Assembly (NCBI GenBank): GCA_003248075.1
Contig: QJYK01000343.1
Location: 1-37,833, forward strand
Direction: 5' to 3'
DNA: 37,833 bases
DNA from: Gemmatimonadota bacterium
Lineage (GTDB): Bacteria > Gemmatimonadota > Gemmatimonadetes > Longimicrobiales > Gaopeijiaceae
Below, one piece after another: positions 1-8,105 of this stretch. The notes beneath the pieces are model-generated. The model was not told the DNA's origin and searched no databases. It saw only the letters and a list, made by a program, of their open reading frames with translations. The position numbers and the translations under genes are program-made. Numbering within the stretch: position 1 is the first letter of the stretch; each line of letters starts with the position of its first letter.

Positions 1-574
1 AGCGCTCGGGCCCGAGGGCCTCCGCGATCCCGGTGGAGCCGCGGATATCCACGAACATGAACTCGGCGTTCAGCTCGCGCGGTCGTCGATACCGACCCAG
101 GAGGAGTCGACCGAAGTTGCGCGTTCCCACAAGGAGCACGATCTGGGCGACGAACACTGCGACGAACACGAAGCCGGTCGAGAACACCACATCACGAACG
201 AACGTGGGACCCTCGACGATCTGCAGGAGGCAAGCCGGGTAGGCACATTCCCCGAGGGTCGCCGGCTCGACGGATAGCACGAGCGAAAGCGCGAGCACGA
301 CGGCGATCGCGTAGGTGAGCGTCCTCGCAGCCAGGGCGAGGGCGAACGATCGGCTCTGGAACCAACGGTTCAGAGCGGGCCGTTGCTCGACCAGGCCCGC
401 GGCAGCGCCCAGCAGGATTCCGATCACGCCCGCTTCGACGTATTCGACGAGCGTATGCGGGAAGAACAAGGTGTTGTACAGGAGCCCGAACAGGAGGCCC
501 GTCGCGAGGAACGGCACAAGCCCCTCCAAGGAGACCCTGGCCTTCCGACGCATCCTCGACCGCGATGACCGCAT
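1..574 (-). CDS. Membrane-anchored class III adenylate/guanylate cyclase (partial, C-terminus off the window)
   Basis: Reading the minus strand from an ATG at 574 gives an uninterrupted frame of 191 codons to the window edge. The first ~150 residues hold about four hydrophobic segments (e.g. LLFGLLYNTLFF, AGVIGILLGAAAGL, AIAVVLALSLVLSV, FVFVAVFVAQIVLLVG). They are followed by a short basic linker and the motif FMFVDIRGSTGIAEALG, the opening of a class III nucleotidyl cyclase domain; the Asp of VDIRG is the usual first metal ligand. Known of the family: such proteins make cAMP or cGMP from the nucleoside triphosphate on the cytoplasmic face. The rest of the catalytic domain lies outside, so substrate and activity cannot be judged. 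No clear ribosome binding site precedes 574; an ATG at 553 is an alternative start. It is divergent from the repeat protein at 813. Confidence 0.85.
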   Translation of the reverse strand, partial: MRSSRSRMRRKARVSLEGLVPFLATGLLFGLLYNTLFFPHTLVEYVEAGVIGILLGAAAGLVEQRPALNRWFQSRSFALALAARTLTYAIAVVLALSLVLSVEPATLGECAYPACLLQIVEGPTFVRDVVFSTGFVFVAVFVAQIVLLVGTRNFGRLLLGRYRRPRELNAEFMFVDIRGSTGIAEALGPER

Positions 575-582
575 AATATGCG
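570..582. other. Short perfect inverted repeat over the cyclase start codon
   Basis: CGCATA-A-TATGCG is a perfect 6-bp inverted repeat around one base in a locally AT-rich patch. It contains the proposed ATG of the cyclase (574-572). It could be an operator, part of a -10 region, or chance. Only the symmetry is seen directly. Confidence 0.3.
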
Positions 583-812
583 CTGCACTCTCGGCCCGGG
601 ACCCGGGCCCATCAGCTCATCGGCGAAGCGCTGAGCGCACGCCGGGGCCCCTCCAGCGTGACGGGGTCCGTTCTCGGCAAGATGCGTCGCGGCAAAGGCC
701 CTCGCCAGCGAGTACCACGGCGACCCTCGGAGCTCGGAGATCCCCCGAAACCCCGCCTGCGCGCGGGGCGTAGGGACCCACGCCCACGGCTTCCTTCGCT
801 TCAGGAGCTCGA

Positions 813-1844
813 TTGCCCGTGCGTACCCACGGTCTGGGAACGTCCCTCGTCCTCGCCCTCCTTCTCGCACCCTCCAGCACCCGGGCCCAGGAGCCGGGGA
901 TCAAGCTCGCCATCGGGGACTTCGGTCTCGGCATCGGAGACGTCGCCCGCCTGGACGGACTCCGCCTGAACTACCGCGATCGCCAACTGCGGCGCGTGCG
1001 GGGCGTCAACGCCACGCTCTGGACCCCCTATGAGAACCCCCGCGGTCGGGTGGACGGCGTGGCTCTGGGGGTTCCCCTCACCGGTGCCCGGGACATCACC
1101 GGTTTGGCGCTGGGGCTCGGCATCCAGGCCGACGGATCCTTGACCGGCGTCGGTCTCGCCCCCATCGGCCTGGGCGCCGGTCGACGCATTCGGGGCATCG
1201 CGATCGCCGGCGTGGGCATGGGGACCGGCGGGGACATGGAGGGCCTCATGCTGGGGGGCGTGGGTATGGGCGCGGGCGGCGACGTCCGCGGTGTCGCCAT
1301 CGGCGGGATCGGGGGCGGCGCGAGTGGAAGCCTGCAGGGCATCGGACTCGGCGGCGTGGGTTTCGGCGTGGGCGGCGACCTCACGGGCTTCGCCGCGGGC
1401 GGGGTCGGCCTGGGCGTCAACGGAACCCTCAGGGGCATCACGGTTGCGGGGGTGGGGATGGGCGTGGGCGGTGATCTCGAGGGCATCATGATCGCCGGTG
1501 TGGGCGCTGGCGTGGGCGGTGAGCTGAAGGGCTTGGCAGTGGCGGGGGTGGGCGTGGGCGCGTCCCGCATCAGCGGCGTCGTCGTCTCGGGCGTCGGCGC
1601 CGGCGGGGAGGAGGTGCGGGGCTTTATCGTGGCGCCGGCATACTTCAAGATCGTCGATGGCGGCACCCTACGGGGCGTGTCGGTGAGCGCGTTCAACGAC
1701 CTCCGGCAAGGAACCCAGAGGGGCCTCACCATCGGCCTGCTGAACATCGCCGACGAGCTGCACGGCCTTCAGCTGGGCCTCCTCAACATCGCGCGCAACA
1801 AGAGGTCCTTCTCGGTCCTGCCCCTGGTAAACTACCACCGGTAG
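813..1844 (+). CDS. Secreted glycine-rich 16-residue repeat protein, LA_2272-like surface repeat family
   Basis: The protein has 343 residues from a TTG at 813; AGGAG at 803-807 sits 5 nt upstream. A GTG at 819 is a possible alternative, and both keep the signal peptide (SLVLALLLAPSSTRAQ, cleavage near ARA-Q). After a ~65-residue linker the protein consists of tandem units of consensus (D/S/T)-L-x-G-h-x-h-x-G-V-G-h-G-h-G-G. Nine are exactly 16 residues long (residues 93-236), followed by degenerate copies. The last two units read TQRGLTIGLLNIAD and ELHGLQLGLLNIAR, which resemble the GLQIGLxN repeats of LA_2272-type surface proteins. The alternation of glycine and small hydrophobic residues suggests a beta-solenoid or a set of short beta hairpins. 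Function is unknown; a surface or outer-membrane location is inferred from the signal peptide and repeats. It is monocistronic, divergent from the cyclase. Confidence 0.75.
   Translation: MPVRTHGLGTSLVLALLLAPSSTRAQEPGIKLAIGDFGLGIGDVARLDGLRLNYRDRQLRRVRGVNATLWTPYENPRGRVDGVALGVPLTGARDITGLALGLGIQADGSLTGVGLAPIGLGAGRRIRGIAIAGVGMGTGGDMEGLMLGGVGMGAGGDVRGVAIGGIGGGASGSLQGIGLGGVGFGVGGDLTGFAAGGVGLGVNGTLRGITVAGVGMGVGGDLEGIMIAGVGAGVGGELKGLAVAGVGVGASRISGVVVSGVGAGGEEVRGFIVAPAYFKIVDGGTLRGVSVSAFNDLRQGTQRGLTIGLLNIADELHGLQLGLLNIARNKRSFSVLPLVNYHR
1089..1520 (+). repeat. 48-bp-period coding tandem repeat (nine 16-residue units)
   Basis: Units begin at residues 93, 109, 125, 141, 157, 173, 189, 205 and 221 of the protein above, each exactly 16 codons. 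The DNA copies have diverged although the glycine pattern is strict, so the repeat looks old and selected at protein level. Units of 14-18 residues continue to about 1760. Confidence 0.85.
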
Positions 1845-1922
1845 GCGGGTCGTCCCGGCGCCCGGAGGCCCGGGTCCACGCGAAGCCCTTTTCCCCGATG
1901 AATCCTTTTCGGCCGGCGCTCC

Positions 1923-1936
1923 GTAGTACTATGTAG
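1923..1936. promoter_or_regulatory. Candidate PadR operator / promoter core
   Basis: GTAGTACTATGTAG lies 60 bases before the padR-like start in an AT-rich island within very GC-rich DNA. It contains the perfect palindrome TAGTACTA (1924-1931), overlapping a -10-like TACTAT (1927-1932). PadR repressors usually bind short palindromes at their own promoters, so autoregulation of the PadR-permease operon is plausible. No convincing -35 is seen. Confidence 0.4.
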
Positions 1937-1995
1937 AAAACTGCAGACGACGCCCCAGGCACATCGATTTCCCCCACCCGTAGCCATCGGAAGAC

Positions 1996-2322
1996 ATGTC
2001 GCTTCGCATGACACAGATCACCGCCCTGGTGCTGCGGGCCGTCGCGGCGGGCCACAGGTACGGGTTCGACGTCATGGAGACGTGCGCGCTCCCGAGTGGC
2101 ACGGCCTATCCGGCGCTGCGCCGCCTGGAGAAGGCCGGGCTCCTCCGCTCCAGCTGGGAGGACGAGGACGAAGCCCGCGCGAGTGGGCGTCCCCGGCGTC
2201 GGAGCTACCAGCTCACGGCCCGGGGTCGGGCCGCGCTCCCCGAGGCGGAGCAAAAGCTGGAAGAGGTGCGCCGGCTCCTGGGCGCGATGGATCACGGGCC
2301 TGGGCTGGAGACCGAGCGGTGA
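1996..2322 (+). CDS. PadR-family winged-helix transcriptional regulator
   Basis: The protein has 108 residues, the usual size of small PadR regulators that lack a long C-terminal helix domain. The N-terminus (ITALVLRAVAAGHRYGFDVME) matches the PadR first helices with the YG-h-h motif. It is followed by SGTAYPALRRLEKAGLL, the recognition helix and turn, then a wing containing GRPRRRSYQLTARGRAAL and a short C-terminal coiled helix (EAEQKLEEVRRLL). ATG at 1996 has GGAAG a few bases upstream. Its stop overlaps the GTG of the following permease gene (GTGA at 2319-2322), so the two are translationally coupled. In other genomes PadR next to an ADOP permease is a recurrent pair; the likely role is repression of the operon through the palindrome upstream. 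The ligand is unknown. Confidence 0.9.
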   Translation: MSLRMTQITALVLRAVAAGHRYGFDVMETCALPSGTAYPALRRLEKAGLLRSSWEDEDEARASGRPRRRSYQLTARGRAALPEAEQKLEEVRRLLGAMDHGPGLETER

Positions 2323-4934
2323 TCACGCGGCTGTGGGTGTGGACGGTATCCGCGCTGGTCCCCCGTGAGGACCGCGGCGCCTGGCGTGAGGAGTGGCTGG
2401 GCGAGCTCCGTGCCACGGGTGGAGACATGAGACAGGCGTGGGGCGCGCTGCCCGACGCATGGTGCCTTCGAACGGACGGGTGGACGATGGACGGGATGCT
2501 GAGAGATGTGCGTATCGCGGTGCGCGGGCTGATCCGCAAGCCGCTCTTCACCGCGGTGGGGGGCATCACGCTCGCCGTCGGGATCGGGGCCAACACGGCG
2601 ATCTTCAGCGTGGTCGACGCGGTGCTCATCAACCCGCTGCCCTGGCCGAGCTCCGAGCGCGTGGTGAGCTACAACCACGCGGCACCGGGCCTGGGCGTCA
2701 ACGTGCCCGTGGTGCCCCACTCCGAAGCGCTTTTCCTGCACTACCTCGAGAACGCGAAGTCCCTGGACGCGTTCGCGGTGTTCGATCAGCGAAAGATGAA
2801 CTTGATCATCGACGGCGAGCCCCAGCGCCTCGACGCGAACCGGGTGACCCAGCAGTACTTCGACGTGATCGGGATTCCTCCGGCGCTCGGGAGGACGTTC
2901 GCGGTGGGCGAGGACCGCCCCGGATCCGAGCCGGTCGTGCTGCTCGGCTACGGGCTCTGGGAGCGGGCCTACGGCAAGGACCCCGGTGTGGTCGGCCGAC
3001 TCCTGGACGTGAACGGCGTGCAGCGGAGGGTCATCGGCGTCATGCCGGAGATCGCGCGGGTCGGTGAGGAGGAGCTGTGGACGCCCCTCGTCATCGATCC
3101 GGCGCAGGCCAACGAGGGATCACTCGGCCTGATCGGCGCCGCGCGGCTCGCGGAAGGCGTTACCGTGGCTGGAGCCAACACCGAGATGCACGAGCTCCTG
3201 CTACGGTTCGCGCAAGCCCACCCCGACGACTTCGGTCCGGAGATCCTCGAACAGGCACAGCTCGACGCCGACGTGAAGCCGCTCAAGGACCTCTTCGTGG
3301 AGGACACACGTCAGATCCTTCTCGTTCTGCTGGGCACGGTGGGATTCGTGCTGCTCATCGCGTGCGCCAACGTGGCCAACCTCTTCCTGGTTCGGGCCGA
3401 GGGACGGCAGCGCGAGCAGGCCGTCCGCACCGCGATGGGCGCAAGCCGGGGAGACGTCGTCCGTCAGTACCTGACCGAGTCCCTCGCCCTCGCGACCTTC
3501 GGAGGGCTGGTCGGGCTCGGGCTCGCGCACTTCGGCGTCCGGGGCCTGCTCACCATGGCGCCAGCGGAGCTCCCGAGCGTGCTCGACATCGGAATCGACG
3601 GGAGCGTCCTGGCCTTCACGGCGGCGATCTCCCTCGGCGCCGGGATCCTGTTCGGCATGTTCCCCGTCCTGGGGTATGCCCGCAAAGACCTCGTCGCCTC
3701 CCTCCGGGACGGGGGCCGCTCGGCGACCGCCGGGCGTGAGCGCCACCGCGTGCGCTCGGGGCTGGTCGTGGCTCAGGTCGCGCTGGCGCTGGTCCTCCTC
3801 GTCGGATCGGGTCTCACGGCGCGCAGCTTCCTCGCGCTCCGGAACGTGGACCTGGGATTCCAGCCCGAGCAGCGCATGACTTTCGCCATCGGACTCTCCG
3901 ACGTCGCGTACCCCGACGTGGAAAGCGTCGAGGCGTTCTATCGGAGGCTCACCGAACGGATCGCTGCCGACCCCAGGGTGGTCGCGGCCGCCGTCATCGA
4001 CGGTCTTCCGCTCACGGAGGCGAAGAGCGCGGGGCCGATGGAGCCCGAGGACGAGCCGTTCGAGGAGGGTCAGCTGGGGCCGATCGTCGAGCAACGCCGC
4101 GTGACGCCCGGCTACTTCGCGGCGATGGGCATCGACATCGTGGACGGGCGGGCGCCCGAATGGTCCGATCGGGTGGATCAGGGCGCCGGCGTGGTGATCG
4201 GCAAGAAGCTCGCCGACGCCTTCTGGCCCGGCGCCAGCGCGGTCGGACGCCGGATCCGCTCGCAAGGCGACGACTTCGCGTGGGAGGTGGTCGGCGTGGC
4301 CGGGGACGTCCGTTTCGACGATGTCAGCCAGGAGCCTCTGGCGATCATCTACTACCCCGTCTTCGACGCAGGACCCGGATCTTACGCGGCGGCACGCAAC
4401 GTGGACGTGGTGGTGCAGACGGCCGGGGACCCGCTCGCGGCCATCGATGGCGCCCGTGCGGCGCTGCGCGAGCTCGACCCGCGCATGCCCATGGTCAATC
4501 CTCGAACCGTGCAAGACGTCGTGGAGAGATCGTTGGCGTCGACCTCGTTCACTGTGCTTCTCTTGGGGATCGCGGGCGGAATCGCGCTTCTCCTGGGGAC
4601 CGTGGGCATCTACGGTGTGATCTCGTATACCGTCAGTCGTCGCACCGCCGAGATCGGCGTACGGATGGCCCTGGGCGCGCCGGCGGCCAAGGTGCTCGGT
4701 TCGATCGTGGGCCAGGGACTCCGGCTCACGGTTCTCGGCGTGGGGATCGGTCTCGCCGGCGCCTGGGGCCTGAGCCGCGTGTTGGCGTCGCTCCTCTACG
4801 GCGTCACCGCAACCGACCCGACCACGTTCACCGCGATGGCCTCGGTGCTCATCGGGGTCGCCACGCTTGCCACCTGGCTGCCGGCCCGGCGCGCGAGTCG
4901 CGTCGATCCCGTGGAGGCGCTCAGGGCGGAATGA
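2319..4934 (+). CDS. ABC transporter permease, ADOP family (MacB/FtsX-type, duplicated)
   Basis: The protein has 871 residues from GTG at 2319, chosen because it overlaps the PadR stop and because the family's short permease prefix begins there (LVPREDRGAWREEWLGEL, then MDGMLRDVRIAVRGLIRKPLF). A first membrane helix at about 78-100 contains GIGANTAIFSVVDAVL, a hallmark of ADOP proteins. It is followed by a periplasmic MacB-PCD domain, an FtsX core at about 330-440 (CANVANLFLVRAEGRQREQAVRTAMGASR), a second periplasmic domain, and a second FtsX core from about 740 (RRTAEIGVRMALGAPAAKV). No ATPase is encoded nearby, which is typical for these orphan permeases. The role is probably mechanotransmission or export; the substrate is unknown. 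A strong hairpin follows the stop. Confidence 0.95.
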   Translation: MITRLWVWTVSALVPREDRGAWREEWLGELRATGGDMRQAWGALPDAWCLRTDGWTMDGMLRDVRIAVRGLIRKPLFTAVGGITLAVGIGANTAIFSVVDAVLINPLPWPSSERVVSYNHAAPGLGVNVPVVPHSEALFLHYLENAKSLDAFAVFDQRKMNLIIDGEPQRLDANRVTQQYFDVIGIPPALGRTFAVGEDRPGSEPVVLLGYGLWERAYGKDPGVVGRLLDVNGVQRRVIGVMPEIARVGEEELWTPLVIDPAQANEGSLGLIGAARLAEGVTVAGANTEMHELLLRFAQAHPDDFGPEILEQAQLDADVKPLKDLFVEDTRQILLVLLGTVGFVLLIACANVANLFLVRAEGRQREQAVRTAMGASRGDVVRQYLTESLALATFGGLVGLGLAHFGVRGLLTMAPAELPSVLDIGIDGSVLAFTAAISLGAGILFGMFPVLGYARKDLVASLRDGGRSATAGRERHRVRSGLVVAQVALALVLLVGSGLTARSFLALRNVDLGFQPEQRMTFAIGLSDVAYPDVESVEAFYRRLTERIAADPRVVAAAVIDGLPLTEAKSAGPMEPEDEPFEEGQLGPIVEQRRVTPGYFAAMGIDIVDGRAPEWSDRVDQGAGVVIGKKLADAFWPGASAVGRRIRSQGDDFAWEVVGVAGDVRFDDVSQEPLAIIYYPVFDAGPGSYAAARNVDVVVQTAGDPLAAIDGARAALRELDPRMPMVNPRTVQDVVERSLASTSFTVLLLGIAGGIALLLGTVGIYGVISYTVSRRTAEIGVRMALGAPAAKVLGSIVGQGLRLTVLGVGIGLAGAWGLSRVLASLLYGVTATDPTTFTAMASVLIGVATLATWLPARRASRVDPVEALRAE

Positions 4935-4940
4935 CGCGGG

Positions 4941-4972
4941 GGGGCGTCGCGGCCGGCTGCTCGCGACGCCCC
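4941..4972. terminator. Bidirectional terminator hairpin between convergent genes
   Basis: GGGGCGTCGCG (4941-4951) pairs perfectly with CGCGACGCCCC (4962-4972) around a 10-nt loop. It lies in the 45-nt gap between the permease stop and the aldo/keto reductase stop. There is no T-tract on either side, so termination would depend on the very stable stem or on another factor. Confidence 0.7.
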
Positions 4973-4979
4973 GTCGACC

Positions 4980-5963
4980 TCAGGCCCCAGGCAGGCTCTC
5001 GACCAGGTCGATCATACGCCCCAGCTCGTCTGCGTTGGGGAGCCGTCCGATTCCGCCCCCGATGTTGTCGGTCATGTGGGCGGGATTGCGGGTGCCGGGT
5101 GTCGCCACGGTGACCGCCGGATTGGCGAGCACGAACTTGAGCATGAACTGCGCCCATGTGTGCGCTCCGAAGTCGCCGGCCCAATCGGGCACGGGGCGGT
5201 CGCCGATCCGTTGCCACATGCGGTTCCGCCCGAAGGGCAGATAGATGAGCGTCGCGATGCCGCGCTCCCGCGCGAGGGGGAAGACGACCTCCTCGGCCAC
5301 CCGGTTGTCGACGGCGTAGTCGATGCCGATGAAGTCGAGGGGCTCGGTGCGCATGACCTCAGCGAGGGCCTCGTACTGGCGCTCGCTGGTGGTCGTGATC
5401 CCCATGTAGCGGATCCGACCCTCGGCCTTGTACTGACGGAGGACGCGGAGCTGGGTGGGCGGGTCGCCCATGTTGTGGACCTGGATCAGGTCGATCAACG
5501 GGACGCGTAGGCGTTCGAACGACCTCTCGATCTGGGCCCTCACCGCCTCGGGATCGGCCTCGCGGGGTCCTCCCCGGAATCCGCCCGCCACGTTGACCTT
5601 GGTCGCCCAGAAGATCCGATCGGCGATCCCGAGCTCCTGCGCCACCCGGCCGGCCACTTCCTCGGAGGCCCCGTAGCCGGCCGCGGTGTCGAAGACGGTC
5701 GCGCCGCCATCCAGGAGCGCCTGCAGCACCTCGCCGACCGTGTCGAACTCCTCCTCGCCCGCGGCCTCGGAGAACGTGTTGGCGCCGCCGAGGCCGATGA
5801 TCGGGAGGCGCTCGCCGGTGGACGGGATCGGACGGGTGAGGAGACCCTGGCTCAGGGCCGCTCCCATGCCCTGGCCCTGCCCGACCCCGGAGGTGCAGCG
5901 ACTGAGAGCGACGGCGGCGCCGGCGCCCGCAGTGACCCGAAGCCATTCACGTCTCGAGATCAT
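4980..5963 (-). CDS. Tat-signal aldo/keto reductase
   Basis: The protein has 327 residues. The ATG at 5963 is chosen over an open upstream extension because GGAGG sits 8 nt upstream and the product then begins with a twin-arginine signal (SRREWLR, then an Ala/Gly-rich hydrophobic stretch). A cysteine at residue 23 could be lipidated, but the lipobox is poor. The AKR catalytic tetrad is visible as D92 and Y97 (VFDTAAGYG), K122 (FWATKV) and H163 (IQVHN). The TIM-barrel pattern continues through GIDYAVDNR and YLPFGR to residue ~315. Family members reduce aldehydes or ketones with NADPH. A Tat signal on an AKR implies export in folded, cofactor-loaded form; the substrate is unknown. It is monocistronic, convergent with the permease and divergent from the M24 gene. 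Confidence 0.88.
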   Translation of the reverse strand: MISRREWLRVTAGAGAAVALSRCTSGVGQGQGMGAALSQGLLTRPIPSTGERLPIIGLGGANTFSEAAGEEEFDTVGEVLQALLDGGATVFDTAAGYGASEEVAGRVAQELGIADRIFWATKVNVAGGFRGGPREADPEAVRAQIERSFERLRVPLIDLIQVHNMGDPPTQLRVLRQYKAEGRIRYMGITTTSERQYEALAEVMRTEPLDFIGIDYAVDNRVAEEVVFPLARERGIATLIYLPFGRNRMWQRIGDRPVPDWAGDFGAHTWAQFMLKFVLANPAVTVATPGTRNPAHMTDNIGGGIGRLPNADELGRMIDLVESLPGA

Positions 5964-6199
5964 CTCTCGTCCCTCCGGAATCGTTGCGGCGCGCCGTCCG
6001 CTTCGCGGCTGGCTCATTATCCGGCGCACCGCGAACGGGGCGCAAGCGTACCCGGGCGCGTCCCCGAAGCGGAGCGCGGGTCGACGCGGTACCTTGCTCC
6101 TCGCTCGAGGGCCGGCCCCGGATCGAGGATCCACGCGGGAGACGCCATGTGCGCGGGCGGGCCGGCCTGACTGGTCAGGAACAGAGGGAGGCTCAAGTC

Positions 6200-7585
6200 G
6201 TGTTCGGATCCGATGTCTATGCAAGCCGCCGTGCCCGGCTCACGTCGCGCTTCGACGGGGGTCTCTTGCTCTTCCCGGGTAACGTGGAGAGCCCGATGAA
6301 CTACGCGGACAACTGCTTCCGCTTCCGCCAGGACAGCACCTTCCTCTACTACTTCGGCCTGGACCAACCGGACCTGGCCGCAGTCATCGACGTCGACGAC
6401 GGCACCGCCACGGTGTTCGGGGACGAGCTCACCATCGACCACATCGTGTGGATGGGTGACCTACCCACCATCGCCGAGCGGGCGCAGCGGGTCGGCGTGT
6501 CGGACACTCGACCACTCGCCGCGCTGGGTGACGTGGTCGGCGCCGCGCTCGCCGCCGGCCGTCGCGTCCGATTCCTCCCTCCGTACCGGGCCGACACCGT
6601 GCTCCGCATCGCGGGGCTGCTCGGCCTGCCGACGGACGAGGTCGCCGGGCGGGCCTCGATCGACCTCATCCGGGCCGTCGTGGACCAGCGGAGCATCAAA
6701 GCCCCGGAGGAGATCGAGGAGCTCGACAAGGCGGCGACCACGTCCGTGGCCATGCACGAGGCCGCCATCAGGATGGTGAAGCCGGGCATGCGCGAGGCCG
6801 AGGTGGCGGCCGAGGTGGAGCGGATCGCCGTGGCGGCGGGGGGCCGGCTGAGCTTCCCAGTCATCGCCACGATCCACGGCGAGACCCTGCACAACCACGT
6901 GCACACGAACGCGGCCTCGGACGGGGACCTCTTCCTGCTGGACTGCGGAGCCGAGACCGCGCTCGGCTACGCGGGGGACCTGTCGTCCACGTTCCCGGTG
7001 AGCCGACGGTTCACCGACCGGCAGCGCGTCATCTACGAGCTCCAGCTCGCTGCCCAGAACACCGCCGTCCAGATGCTTGCCCCTGGCGTGCCCTTCCGTG
7101 ACGTCCATTTCGCGGCCTCTCGCGTGATCTTCGAGGGCCTCAGGGACCTGGGGATCTTCAAGGGGAACGCCGACGAGGCGCTCGAGGCCGGCGCGCACGC
7201 CATGGTCCTCCCCTGCGGCACCGGCCACATGATGGGCCTCGACGTGCACGACATGGAGAACCTGGGCGAGGTCTGGGTGGGGTACGACGGGCAGCCGAAG
7301 AGCACCCAGTTCGGCCTCAAGTCGCTTCGCCTTGCCCGACCGCTGGAGCCCGGATTCGTCGTCACGGTCGAGCCCGGCATCTACTTCATCCCTCAGCTCA
7401 TGGACCTCTGGCGCAGCCAGGGTACCTGCGCCCAGTTCATCGACTTCGACGAGCTGGACGAGTGGCGCGACTTCGGTGGCGTGCGGAACGAAGAGGATTA
7501 CCTGGTCACCACCGACGGCGCCCGCAGGCTGGGCCCGCACAAGCCCCAGACCGTGGATGAGATCGAGAGGCTCCGGGGAGCGTAA
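6200..7585 (+). CDS. M24-family metallopeptidase, Xaa-Pro aminopeptidase (PepP-like)
   Basis: The protein has 461 residues from GTG at 6200, with GAGGGAG (6184-6190) 9 nt upstream. The frame is open further upstream, but homology starts at SDVYASRRARL. An N-terminal aminopeptidase-P domain (about 1-165, including NCFRFRQDSTFLYYFG) is followed by the pita-bread catalytic domain. All five metal ligands are visible: D248 (LLDCGAE), D260 (YAGDLSSTFPVS), H343 (GTGHMMGLDVHD), E391 (VTVEPGIY) and E431 (GGVRNEEDYLV). It should be an active two-metal peptidase cleaving an N-terminal residue before proline. No signal peptide is present, so it is cytoplasmic. It is divergent from the aldo/keto reductase, with 236 bp between them as a shared promoter region. 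Confidence 0.93.
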   Translation: MFGSDVYASRRARLTSRFDGGLLLFPGNVESPMNYADNCFRFRQDSTFLYYFGLDQPDLAAVIDVDDGTATVFGDELTIDHIVWMGDLPTIAERAQRVGVSDTRPLAALGDVVGAALAAGRRVRFLPPYRADTVLRIAGLLGLPTDEVAGRASIDLIRAVVDQRSIKAPEEIEELDKAATTSVAMHEAAIRMVKPGMREAEVAAEVERIAVAAGGRLSFPVIATIHGETLHNHVHTNAASDGDLFLLDCGAETALGYAGDLSSTFPVSRRFTDRQRVIYELQLAAQNTAVQMLAPGVPFRDVHFAASRVIFEGLRDLGIFKGNADEALEAGAHAMVLPCGTGHMMGLDVHDMENLGEVWVGYDGQPKSTQFGLKSLRLARPLEPGFVVTVEPGIYFIPQLMDLWRSQGTCAQFIDFDELDEWRDFGGVRNEEDYLVTTDGARRLGPHKPQTVDEIERLRGA

Positions 7586-7721
7586 GCGGGTCGCTCTCGC
7601 GGTCCACGAGAACGGTGCGCCTCCTGCCCGCCTTGCAGCCCACCGCGCTCGGTCGGCATGTTGCTCCCACAGGTCAGATCCAGAGTCCCTGGGCAACCTC
7701 AACTCGCCTGGTGACGGTGCG

Positions 7722-8021
7722 ATGTCCGATCCCTACGCGCACGTCAAAGCGCACTTCGAGAAGGTGGCCGACGTGACCGTCAACTCCGGGCGCGGAGCAC
7801 AGGGTCTGAAGGTCGGCAAGAAGATGATCGCCATGTTCAGTAGAGGCGACCTGCTTCTCAAGCTCCCGCCGGCGCGGGTCGACGAACTGGTTGCGACGGG
7901 ACGGGGCCAGCCCTACGACCCTGGCAACGGAAGGGTCCTGGGGAACTACGTACTGATTCCGGCTTCGAGGAGTCGCTCCTGGATCGAGCTGTGCGAAGAG
8001 GCCGCGGCGGCGGCCGGCTGA
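7722..8021 (+). CDS. Small TfoX N-terminal-domain-like protein
   Basis: The protein has 99 residues from ATG at 7722. The sequence shows the alpha/beta pattern of the TfoX-N/YjbR-like fold: GLKVGKKMIAMFSRGDLLLKLPPARVDELVATGRG, then PYDPGNGRVLGNYV, then RSWIELCEEAAAAA. In relatives the K(L)P-x-x-R-V-D-x-L and a C-terminal W-x-x-L-x-x-E-A helix are typical. The protein has no cysteine cluster or DNA-binding motif that I can see; family members outside the competence regulator Sxy/TfoX have no assigned reaction. Cytoplasmic. It lies 136 nt after the M24 gene and may be independent. Confidence 0.7.
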   Translation: MSDPYAHVKAHFEKVADVTVNSGRGAQGLKVGKKMIAMFSRGDLLLKLPPARVDELVATGRGQPYDPGNGRVLGNYVLIPASRSRSWIELCEEAAAAAG

Positions 8022-8105
8022 TTCGGGAAGGTCGGCACCAGACCCCGGTCAGCTCGCAGAAGTTCGGCGTGTCACGGGTCCCAATCCATGACCTGAGGCG
8101 AGTAT

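Noticed and set aside
1089-1520. 48-bp periodicity considered as a CRISPR array or DNA satellite
   Set aside because: Unit DNA is diverged, there is no repeat/spacer alternation, and the period is exactly 16 codons in a coding frame.
1028-1747. Proline-rich minus-strand open frame opposite the glycine repeats
   Set aside because: Glycine codons GGN read as proline in antisense, so the P-rich repeat is a mirror of the real repeat protein.
1880-1894. Small stem CCCGG-AGGC-CCGGG-like sequence after the repeat-protein gene (about 1862-1876) considered as a terminator
   Set aside because: Only 5 bp with no T-tract, expected by chance in such GC-rich DNA.
3201-4514. Minus-strand open frame of about 437 codons inside the permease gene
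   Set aside because: Antisense to a well-supported ADOP permease, and charged low-complexity product.
5984-6199. Upstream extension of the M24 peptidase frame
   Set aside because: The Arg-rich extension has no family similarity; GTG 6200 has a good ribosome binding site and matches the family start.
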